NCBI GenBank assembly: GCA_008931825.1
Contig: QXVZ01029401.1
Location: forward strand, 1 to 20,960
Direction: 5' to 3'
Length of the DNA: 20,960 bases
Origin: Phallusia fumigata
Taxonomy: Eukaryota > Chordata > Ascidiacea > Phlebobranchia > Ascidiidae
In this document: one piece after another, positions 10,485 through 18,537 of the stretch
How positions within the stretch are numbered: the first letter of the stretch is position 1
Layout: every line of letters starts with the position of its first letter
The notes under the pieces: generated by a model
The model's database searches: none
What the model was told of the DNA's origin: nothing
Seen by the model: the letters and a program-made list of their open reading frames with translations, nothing else
Position numbers and translations under genes: made by a program

Positions 10485-12507
10485 ATGGAAGAAGTTTGCT
10501 CAACAGACAGCTACATTGCCTCCAGTGAAACTGCTGCAACATCATGGATGAACTTACCAGTTGAGCTATGGCTAAATATATTTCAAAACCTGCCAAAACC
10601 AACTATCCTTTTTACTATTCGAAATGTATGCAAGCTGTTTCGAACTCTGTCACTGGACCCAGATCTTTGGCATGAAATCAACATGACCACAATTAAAGAA
10701 AAAACAACCACCTTGTTTCTTCCATTTGAGGATGATTTTCAAGTGCACGGTGATACGGAATTGGACAAACTTACAGAAAAGTTAATCTTGGATGATAACC
10801 TCACTAATTCACATATTTTCTGTCCTGTTTTTGGCTGCATTGGTGCAGCTGTACTGAAACTAAAATTCAGCCGCTACTATGATGATTTTGTGCTGGGTGA
10901 AAAAGAAAAAATTACTTTATACTCTTGCGTAAATCTGTGCCATCTTGATGTTTCTTTTTGTGAGTATATTACCTCAACTGTGCTTAAGGACATATGTGAA
11001 AACTGTGGGAAGTTGGAAGTGCTCATTTTGGACAGTTGCAAGTATGATTTATTAGCCACTGTTTTATATTTTTCGTTCTTCCTAAAGTTTTGTTTGTTTA
11101 TGTAGGGAAATTGGAGATGATGGGATCGAGTCCTTACAAGGTCTGCAAAATCTAAAAACTCTTGATATTTCACACTGTGCATCAGTAACAGACCAGGGCT
11201 TTAGTTACATGGCACAGATGCCTTCAAAGCTTAAACGTTTTATGAGTGATGGAGTTCTACATGTCTCTGATGGGTATGCTAATACTATGCATTAATTGGT
11301 TGTGCATCATTTGTCAAATCTTACCATTTTTTGACTTTAGTGGACTTGCCGTGTTTCTATCTGGCCAAAATGAACTTGAGACATTGATTTTGGATGGTGA
11401 AGATCTCACAGATGTGTCAGTGAAGCTTGTTGCAAATAACTTACCTGACCTGGTAAACTTTCAGATATCTTTTTGCAACCATCTCAGTGACCAAAGTTTC
11501 GAAAGTCTTTATGGTAATTTGAGGTAGGCCTGTAAAGATTATATGATTGTTAATCATTTTGCTCCATAATGTCAACATTTTTTTCAGGTTAAAAAGATTG
11601 TGCTACAAAAAACTGGAATCAGAAAAAATCAGCAACAATATGTTGGCAAAATTTTTCGCCCACCAATCAATTCAAGATCTGGAACATCTCACATTGGCTG
11701 ATTGTCTGTGTATTGAAAACAGCACCTTGCTGTCAATTGCTTTAAAGTAAATGTATATGGGTCCAATATAACGACAGATATATATCTTATGTTAATCCAG
11801 CCCATTGTATATTTACTTAGTTGCCCAAATTTGGAGGACCTTACACTGCAGTGGTGCCCAGAAGTTACAGATGAAGCAATTGAGAAAATAATTTTGTCAT
11901 GTAGGTGAGTCAGCAAAAACTACTTGTCCAATGCTGGTCAGGATCAGTACATGCAATAAACATGGCACATATTAAGTATGCTTTAACCAAATATGTTTTA
12001 AATAGGGTGTTGAGTCACAACCTGAATATACAGTAAAGTTTTTTTTCAGCAACTTGAAACAAATCAATCTAGTGGGTGTAAAAATGCTGAAAGGAAACTG
12101 GTTGAAAAAGCTTGAACTACATTTACCTAAACTAAAGTTGTTGGATCTGTCATTTTGCAATCTAATATGTGATGATGATGTTTACAATCTTGTAAAAAAG
12201 TGGGTAATAGCTTATTAAAAATATGTGTAACCACAAAAACAACCAGTTCAAAGTTAGTGTTACTCTTATTACTCGTACTGTCAACATATTTTGAACAGTC
12301 TGTTTGATAACTGTGTTTATTACTGGACATATACTCATTTAATTTCTTTTTACCAGAAAACCTGACCTGGTTGCATACACCTACTTCCATGAAAAAGTAG
12401 ATTATGTTTTTGTGTGCAATGAAACCTTCCTGCAAATTAAAGATCAACCTGCACCAACATCTTCACCTGAATGTGCAGGATCACAAGGAGTAAATGTGGA
12501 CTTTTAG
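10485..12507 (+). CDS. F-box and leucine-rich-repeat protein (FBXL type), 7 exons
   Basis: Exons: 10485-11041, 11106-11273, 11341-11523, 11588-11746, 11821-11904, 12050-12199, 12357-12507, giving 483 residues. Residues about 21-66 form an F-box (NLPVELWLNIFQNLP ... DPDLWHEINM), the Skp1-binding module of SCF ubiquitin ligases. From about residue 118 onward there are cysteine-containing leucine-rich repeats with the pattern LxxLxLxxC, such as NLKTLDISHC, NLEDLTLQWC and LKLLDLSFC; in FBXL proteins these bind substrate. No signal peptide or membrane segment is seen, so it is probably cytosolic or nuclear. All six introns are phase 2. At 12199 the donor gtgggt is chosen because the alternative six bases downstream (gtaata) gives a stop. 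The exact FBXL subfamily cannot be assigned. The start ATG has a weak context, and an alternative upstream start exists. Confidence 0.88.
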
Positions 12508-13110
12508 TGCAAGTGTTTTTAAAAAATGCCAATGTATAGTTCTCCTCTCATGTATTTTTTGATTAGTTTTCTCATGTATGCATGTTGGGGTGACTTGCAG
12601 TGCAGCAAATTTAAACAGAGTATTTAATCACTTGTTTTCTTCATCTAATCACACACAAAGTTATTACTGTTGTTTGAGTTATTGAGGTGACCTCTAGTGT
12701 GAAGATGTTTTCAAAGATTTTTCATGTTTTTGAAAAATTAAAAGTTGTATTGCACAACCTCAAATACATTTAAACCAATTTCTGTGACAAAGTAAGCTGT
12801 TTACTAACTTGTCTGCAACAAATTAACAGACATCAGTTGACAGCCCTCTTGATGGCCCTGTTAAAGTATGACACTACGGTAGTTTATTTCCAGCTATTGG
12901 TATTGATGTTGACACGTATGTAGTGCTCAGTTTTACTGTCACTCTATATACTTATAAATATTTGTTTGCAAAACGTCCAGCAATCAACTTTAAAGACACA
13001 GCATTTATAATGCACTTTTATGCCACCACGAAAAATAAATGTATAACACGGTAGAGATGTCTGGCAAGAATGCAACAAAGTTTAGCACCGGTTATGCATA
13101 CCTGAACTTA
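12508..13110. other. Convergent 3' region between F-box gene and SDR39U1
   Basis: 604 bp separate the two stop codons. Plus-strand poly(A) candidates for the F-box gene are ATTAAA at 12737-12742 and AATAAA at 13034-13039. The minus-strand signal AATAAA for the SDR gene reads from 12888 down to 12883 (TTTATT on the plus strand). If the distal plus-strand signal is used, the two transcripts overlap antisense. No gene is seen here. Confidence 0.6.
12883..12888 (-). terminator. Candidate poly(A) signal of SDR39U1-like gene
   Basis: AATAAA on the minus strand, 223 bases past the SDR stop codon. No closer canonical hexamer was noticed. Confidence 0.45.
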
Positions 13111-14765
13111 TCACACTGAGTTTATAATTTTTGTTAAAGCACTTTTCAATGTTGGATACTTAAACTGATAACCGGCATCTAGTGTTCGTTTTGGATACAC
13201 ATTTTGTCCCTCCAGTAACATGCTGGACCTTGGTGATCCAAACATAGCCCCTAACACAAATGCAGGAAGAGGTATAAGGCTTGGTCGTCGCATCACAGAG
13301 CCAAGGGTATGTGCTAATTGTGCTTGAGTGTTTGCATCTGGTGCAACACCATTCAATACCCCCTCCACATTTGAGTTATCAATTGCATGTAGAAAGATGC
13401 CTGCTAAGTCATCGGCATGAATCCATGGAAACCATTGGGTTCCTGAACCGTAGCGTCCACCAAAACCAACCCAAAATGATGGCAACATTTGTTGCAAAGC
13501 GCCACCATCTCTTTCAAGGACCACACCTACAAGATACAAATAAGTTTTTTAGCAACTATGAATAACCAATGGGTTTTATTCCACAATTTTGTTACCACAT
13601 CGAACAATCACATGCCGAACTTTATTAAAATCTGAAGGAAATTTTCCTGCAGCTTCCCAGTGGGCTGTAAGTTCTGACCAGTAATCTGATGTTGAAGGGA
13701 TGGAATACTCATCATACACTTTTAACTGGTCAGGTGGATAAAATCCGACTGCTGACATTGTTACAAAAACCTCAGGTGGGTTTTCTGCCTCCAATATTGC
13801 CTTTTTTAACATGTTTGTGGTTCCAATTCTGCTATCATGGATTGCTTTCTGAAAGGCCCCATCCCATCTATTTAAACATGCAAGTGTTGAAGTTGATTAC
13901 CGTCTGTGTCAAACTGTTTGCATTTATGCAACCAATACCTTTTAAATGGATTCAAAACTGGTTCCCCAGCAACATTAATTACTGCCTTAATATTTTGTGG
14001 CAATCCATTGGATTCAATTTCATTCTGCAAGTTTCCACACAAAAAAGGGTTATATACATAAAAATTTTTATAGCTTAGATCAGTCGTTCCCAACCTTTTC
14101 TGACTGGTGACCCCCTATAATGATTTAAAATATCTTGCGACCCGACCAACCATTTTTTTCTAAACCACAAGATCAATCAAAATGCTTTTTACAGTACATC
14201 ATTTATTTGCATTCACTTTTGTTCTATGAGCCGGCTGGCTTTGCAACTTCATGGCCTCAACCTAAGTATTTTATTGTTGATGACAATAATTACTGTGATA
14301 TTTCAGTGACAATGCCTGTGCAGTTAGCTACGGGAACATAGCCTACTGTTTATCGTACCTGACAAGACAGGTGATGCAGGCCAAACCAGTTGCAGCCTAT
14401 GTGTGGTAAAAGTATCAAATATCTGTCGTGACCCCCAGAAAACCTCCTTGCGACCCCCAGGTTGGGAACCACTGGCTTAGATTTTAAATTTAGCATTGGA
14501 ATAAACTGTAGCGGAAGTAACAGCATTAGTTGTTTAATGTTGGTCTTACCCAAGCTATGTGATTTTTTGTTTTGGGATTCCTTGATATTATTATTGGTTT
14601 GTAACTGGCATTTTCTAAAGTTCTACAAATATACTTTCCAACAAATCCAGAGCCACCACCTATCACACACAAAAATATTTTGTTACAATGTATAAAAGGT
14701 AATTGAAAATAACTGTTTCATAGATGTAGTAGCAAACACTTACCAACCAACACCTTTTGAGTCAT
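13111..14765 (-). CDS. SDR39U1: Epimerase family protein SDR39U1 (atypical short-chain dehydrogenase), 5 exons
   Basis: Minus-strand exons in transcript order: 14765-14744, 14659-14550, 14024-13939, 13867-13596, 13526-13111. The product is 301 residues, close to the roughly 293 of the human protein. The N-terminus VLVGGGSGFVG carries the Rossmann dinucleotide motif GGxGFxG (residues 8-15), split after G8 by the first intron. Further family landmarks are NVAGEPVLNPF, SAVGFYP near residues 111-117, RCGVVLERDGG, QWFPWIHADDLAGI and GVLNGVAP. The C-terminal DUF1731-type segment has IPLPAFVLG, SMLLEGQ and GYQFKYP. The family is a putative NADP(H)-dependent oxidoreductase related to bacterial YfcH; its substrate is unknown. 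The tiny first exon (22 coding bases) ends in a perfect gtaagt donor. The second intron (14025-14549) hosts a hAT-type MITE. The gene is divergent from the hnRNP K-like gene to its right. Confidence 0.93.
14073..14080 (+). repeat. Left target-site duplication of the hAT MITE
   Basis: GCTTAGAT directly abuts the left terminal repeat and is identical to the right copy at 14475-14482. Confidence 0.9.
14081..14474. mobile_element. Non-autonomous hAT-type DNA transposon (MITE), 394 bp
   Basis: Terminal inverted repeats: CAGTCGTTCCCAACCT at 14081-14096 and the reverse complement CAGTGGTTCCCAACCT at 14459-14474, 15 of 16 bases matching. The repeats follow the hAT pattern CAGTGGTTCYCAACC known from Charlie-type elements. 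Exact 8-bp flanking duplications (GCTTAGAT, 14073-14080 and 14475-14482) match the hAT target-site length. Subterminal motifs recur in direct orientation: GTGACCCCC at 14107 and 14428, TTGCGACCC at 14135 and 14448. There is no transposase coding capacity, so it needs a transposase in trans. It lies inside an SDR39U1 intron without touching splice sites. Confidence 0.92.
14475..14482 (+). repeat. Right target-site duplication of the hAT MITE
   Basis: GCTTAGAT directly abuts the right terminal repeat. Removing the element plus one copy restores an uninterrupted intron. Confidence 0.9.
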
Positions 14766-15216
14766 GTTTTCAAAAGTCAAAATATATTTCGACAGGGCTA
14801 AGGCATATAAACAAAATACTGGGAATTTGAGTTTCAACACAAGACAACGCAGGCGATAATGAGGGGAAATCCCTGTTTCGACAAAGAGCCAAGACAGCAT
14901 AAAAATTAATAGGGGCAGTTTCAGTTTTCGAAAAAGTTTGATCAACTTGTAAAGGTTAATGAGCACTGCCTGGCCCTAAACCAAAGTTTGGTGAAAATGA
15001 AGAATAAACTGTTTTAAACGCAGTTTCCTTAATGGAACAAAATATAGCCTAATTCGCGTATTTTAACTTTGGCAGACTCGTGTTTATTGTATGTTCCACA
15101 ACTTAACAAGTTTCTTCCCAAATATTAACAATATGAATAAAATTTCCAAGAGCTTTCATTGAAATTCGTTTAATACCAAACAACGAAATCGTACATTTGC
15201 TCACAACCATCACGAA

Positions 15217-15226
15217 GTCACGTGAC
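15217..15226. promoter_or_regulatory. Palindromic E-box GTCACGTGAC upstream of gene A
   Basis: A perfect 10-bp palindrome centred on CACGTG, the core bound by USF/MITF/Myc-type bHLH-Zip factors. It is shared with the gene B upstream region at 17713-17722. Confidence 0.6.
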
Positions 15227-15269
15227 TTTTCCGCCCGTGATGTCGATGGCCGCCATTATTGTTTGCTTC

Positions 15270-15827
15270 GCGACGGGAGACTGAACGCGCGGCGAAAGAA
15301 TGAGGAGTAAAATATACCGGCAAACTGTCAACAAGACAAAAGAAGACAATTGACAAGTAAGTATCTGAGTACTAAAGGAATATTAATTTGTCGGCGAAAT
15401 TGCATAATGTTATATGATGGTTTTGCCATTTTGCTAACGTAGACTTCAGTCCAGTCGCCCAACAATCTTTAAACGTAGCAGCGTTGGTTTAAATACCTTA
15501 TGTCCAAGAGCATGGTTTCGAACTCATTATTTTCTTATCCAACTGGTTTTACTTTCCTTTCACAGCCCTTGACATAAACCGACCTGTAGCGACAACATGT
15601 AGCAAAATATTAATGGTGATTTGATTTACCGGTACAGTACCTATTTTAAAGTTTGTGTATTCTGCCTGTGGTATATAAATCCAAAACATAAGCTCCATGA
15701 ATAATTTAAACTGCTTGCCTGCCTATATGCCACTTTTTTCAATATTCGGTTGAAATTTAAACAAACAGTGTTTGTCATGCTACCCGCCAAACTTGTTAAC
15801 CCTGTGACAATCTATTCCTCCAATTAG
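15270..15827 (+). other. 5' UTR exon end and leader intron of hnRNP K-like gene A
   Basis: The donor at 15357 (caa|gtaagt) and the acceptor at 15826-15827 (a pyrimidine-rich tract ending ttag) define a 471-bp intron wholly within the 5' UTR. Only 22 bases of leader remain before the ATG at 15850. The left boundary given is approximate. The acceptor could alternatively receive a spliced leader in a tunicate. Confidence 0.55.
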
Positions 15828-15849
15828 ACCCAGGCACCCCACTCGCACA

Positions 15850-16731
15850 ATGGCTGAATTCCAAGAGGACACTAAATATTACAGTCCTCCTGATGCATAT
15901 GCCAAAGGTGGTAACAATGCCCTTACAGCCCAGCCCAGCTCTCAACAGTGTACAAAACGCACCTTTCCTGCCTCCTACCAAGTTGATGACTACTATAATG
16001 CCTCAAAACGCTTCAGACCACAAGATATTGAAATGAGATGCCTTGTTCCAGCAAAAAGTGCTGGTGGGATTATAGGAAAGGGGGGTAACAATATAAAAGA
16101 CATGAGGGCAACATTTCGAGCACAGATTCAGTTACCTGATGCCCAAGCCACTCATCGCATTTTTAGGGCAGCTGCTGGCCTCGAAACTTTGGGTGAAATC
16201 GTGTTCAGGGTTGTGCCTATTATACATGAAAATGACGGTGCCTTTCAAGACCATGACCAAATGTCCTTAAAGTTGTTGATCCATCACAGCCAAGCAGGTG
16301 GCATTATTGGCCCAAAAGGTTTCAAAATCAATGAATTGAGAGAAAAAACTGGTGCCCAGATAAAAATGCATCAAGACTGCCTGCCTAATTCCACTGATCG
16401 AACATGCAAGGTGTCTGGATCTCCTGAAGTCATTTCTAAATGTGTCGTTTTAATTCTTGAAATGTTGCAAAACCTTCCAATTAAAGGCACAGTAAACAAC
16501 TTTGACCCTGCAACAACTGATTTGTTCGATGACCCACGTGGGAACAACTATGAAATGGGCCATTTTGGTGGTGGCAGGGGAAGGCCAGGTAGAGGCTATG
16601 GGCAGATGGGCAGTCCATTTGTAAGCCGAGGCAGATTTAACAATGATAACAGGCGGAAATTTGGAAGTCGTTTTAATAGAGGTCGCATGCATGCACCAAA
16701 TTTTCGGACAAGGCCTAATAGAGGTCATTGA
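15850..16731 (+). CDS. HNRNPK: hnRNP K-like protein, paralogue A (KH1-KH2, short RG tail)
   Basis: Nuclear RNA/DNA-binding protein of the hnRNP K/PCBP family, 293 residues in one uninterrupted exon. Basic clusters KR at 36-37 and KRFR at 53-56 resemble the bipartite nuclear signal of hnRNP K. KH1 spans about 61-127 with GKGG at 76-79. KH2 spans about 139-206 with GPKG at 154-157. The blocks LLIHHSQAGGIIG and STDRTCKVSG followed by PIKG ... NFDP match hnRNP K KH2 and its exit. After residue 238 a short tail is rich in G, R and N with RG dipeptides. KH3, present in vertebrate hnRNP K (about 460 residues), is absent. The ATG sits in cacaATGG. AATAAA at 16918 is 187 bases past the stop. Frame integrity and conserved motifs argue against a pseudogene. 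Confidence 0.92.
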   Translation: MAEFQEDTKYYSPPDAYAKGGNNALTAQPSSQQCTKRTFPASYQVDDYYNASKRFRPQDIEMRCLVPAKSAGGIIGKGGNNIKDMRATFRAQIQLPDAQATHRIFRAAAGLETLGEIVFRVVPIIHENDGAFQDHDQMSLKLLIHHSQAGGIIGPKGFKINELREKTGAQIKMHQDCLPNSTDRTCKVSGSPEVISKCVVLILEMLQNLPIKGTVNNFDPATTDLFDDPRGNNYEMGHFGGGRGRPGRGYGQMGSPFVSRGRFNNDNRRKFGSRFNRGRMHAPNFRTRPNRGH

Positions 16732-16917
16732 AATATTTGTATTGTGTGATCATATGTAATGCTAGTGACATGTTGTGTGTTATTCCTTTTTCTGATTTTT
16801 CAAACACTTGTCCAGATACATGCCTGTCATTTTCCTCTTCCACCATCAAAATTCCACTTAAAAACTCGTCAACTCCTGTGCATTGTTTTATGCAATCTTT
16901 TATGCCTGTTTGCATTC

Positions 16918-16923
16918 AATAAA
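16918..16923 (+). terminator. Poly(A) signal of hnRNP K-like gene A
   Basis: AATAAA in tgcattcaataaaaac, followed by a T-rich stretch. A second AATAAA lies at 17075-17080. Confidence 0.65.
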
Positions 16924-17710
16924 AACATTTTTGCCCTATTCCCTCAACGTTATATGTACATCCATGTCTTGCAGAATGCATTCCTGCCTAAACATGAACG
17001 TTGCATTCCTAACATGAATAAGTGGTTATTTAGTAAATATAGCCAAGGCTAGTTACAGACCAGTCCCCAGGCTAAATAAATTGTCCCGTTAAGCCTGTGT
17101 TGGTAAATTTTAACCGCTGGGTGGCGTTATTTAGTCATTCCGCCTTCTATTTATCTTCCACTGTCATCAGGACCTGGTGCCAAACGTAATCCATTAGAAT
17201 CTTGCGCCCGACCTGACGCAATCTCAATGCTGATTATCAAGCATATGTGCGACAGTGTTCCCCCATACAAGCAAGAACATAGCAGCATTCACGGAGTAAT
17301 TTACAGCCAACTTAACAATGGTTGTGACAGATTCCTTTAAGGTCGCACTTCATTGTCGCGCTTTTGCTTTCAAAAGGGCCAAATTAATTTACAGTACCTT
17401 TTCGAATTTAACGACTTAATGTTTGCGCGGTGAAAACTTCGCTTTCCCATAATATTCGTTTGTAGCCCTATAACAAATCGTTTATCCTGATAGGTGACGA
17501 TGGTGCCAGGAAAAAGCAACAATGGTTTAAATAAATAATTGGACAGTACAAATATTTATACCACCAAATTATATTTGGACCTGGTATTTGTGTTTCTAAA
17601 CTTCAAGCGATGAATGTTTGTACCTTCATCTTCATCAAAACAGGTGAGCAAACTTACGTAAACAAAGTGAACAAATATGAACGTTGGGAGACAATTTTCG
17701 TGAACGTAAA

Positions 17711-17749
17711 AAGTCACGTGACGTTTTCATGAACCGTGAGAAACGCCGC
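17711..17749 (+). promoter_or_regulatory. Gene B promoter blocks homologous to gene A promoter
   Basis: AAGTCACGTGAC (17711-17722), TTTTC (17724-17728), CCGTGA (17734-17739) and GCCGC (17745-17749). The same blocks occur in the same order upstream of gene A at 15215-15226, 15227-15231, 15235-15240 and 15249-15253. GCCGC sits at the same offset, +34, in both. Confidence 0.6.
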
Positions 17750-17902
17750 TGAGTTTGAATTTACAAGGCCGGTAGAGTATTTCCGATGACTTCCATCTAC
17801 TGCGTTGTAGCAAGTAGTGATTGCAAATATCAGAATAAATATTTATAGATTAGTTTTGTAATTTTTACATAGAGTTGAGGTTACATGGGTTGACTTGTTT
17901 AT

Positions 17903-17925
17903 GTATTGGATGTNGTATTGGATGT
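17903..17925 (+). repeat. 11-bp duplication flanking an undetermined base
   Basis: GTATTGGATGT at 17903-17913 and again at 17915-17925, separated by the only N in the window (17914). This pattern is typical of an imperfect contig join, though a genuine tandem repeat is possible. Confidence 0.8.
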
Positions 17926-18537
17926 GGGATTATTACGGTAGCGACCCTGTTATTTTAACATCCGGGTAAGTCGCTGTTAACAGAAGAATGGAATTCCCTG
18001 TAAAGAAGCGTCGGCGTCTGGGGTGTTGTTTTTGTGAATTTGACCTCATGGTGTTTGTTGCTTGGTTGTGTAATTGTTAGTAAGATTATGCTTCGAGTGG
18101 AAAAATTAGTGTTTGATACGGGTGACAGAGGTACCTGTGTATAAACGGGGGATTAACTAATGATTTGTACAACCCTGTTGCTTGTAGGTAACAGTTACGT
18201 AATTTTGTAACGCCGGTTGTGTGATTCTTAATGCTTAAAATACGTCCGATATTTGTTTTTTAAATTTGGGTAATTCGAAGCAAAATCTAAAAAAATGTTC
18301 TTGTATGTAGTTATGCCAACTTGAATAGTTGTACATGCTGTTTTTGGAGGTTTAGTACCAATTTTCTTGACCAAACTGCATTTCGCCAATGTTTCAGCTG
18401 TTGTTTTTTTAGCCTTTGGGTTTCCATTTTTGTAAAACTACATCGGTGAATTTTTACATATTTCTTATTTGTAGATTGCCTCCTCTTGAAACAAGTCAAA
18501 GAAAAGGGCTAAGAGTTTGGATTTATAGTGATCAAAT

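Larger units (their letters stand above)
14766..15849. promoter_or_regulatory. Divergent promoter region of SDR39U1 and hnRNP K-like gene A
   Basis: About 1.1 kb between two head-to-head start codons. The likely core lies at 15200-15300, a locally GC- and CpG-rich patch with GTCACGTGAC (15217-15226, E-box type), CCGTGA (15235-15240) and GCCGCCAT (15249-15256, YY1-like). Plus-strand transcription probably starts around here and is spliced from the donor GTAAGT at 15357 to the acceptor at 15826-15827. No TATA box at a convincing position. The SDR side has no separate promoter signal that I can identify. Confidence 0.5.
16732..18537 (+). other. Region between the hnRNP K-like paralogues
   Basis: Contains the 3' UTR of gene A (to about 16940), roughly 0.75 kb with no recognised feature, then the gene B promoter around 17711-17760 and its leader intron. 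The leader acceptor is at 18473-18474 (tttcttatttgtag). Its donor is uncertain; candidates are GTAAGT at 17966 and weaker gtaaga at 18081. A single undetermined base lies at 17914. No other gene is seen. Confidence 0.6.

Noticed and set aside
11042..11105. Hydrophobic continuation of the first F-box exon (VLYFSFFLKFCLFM)
   Set aside because: It might suggest a C-terminal membrane segment, but a phase-2 donor at 11042 and an acceptor at 11105 restore the LRR pattern (DSCKEIGDDG), so the stretch is intron.
14135..14341. 68-codon frame within the MITE
   Set aside because: It lies inside a non-autonomous element, shows no transposase motif, and is far too short for a hAT transposase.
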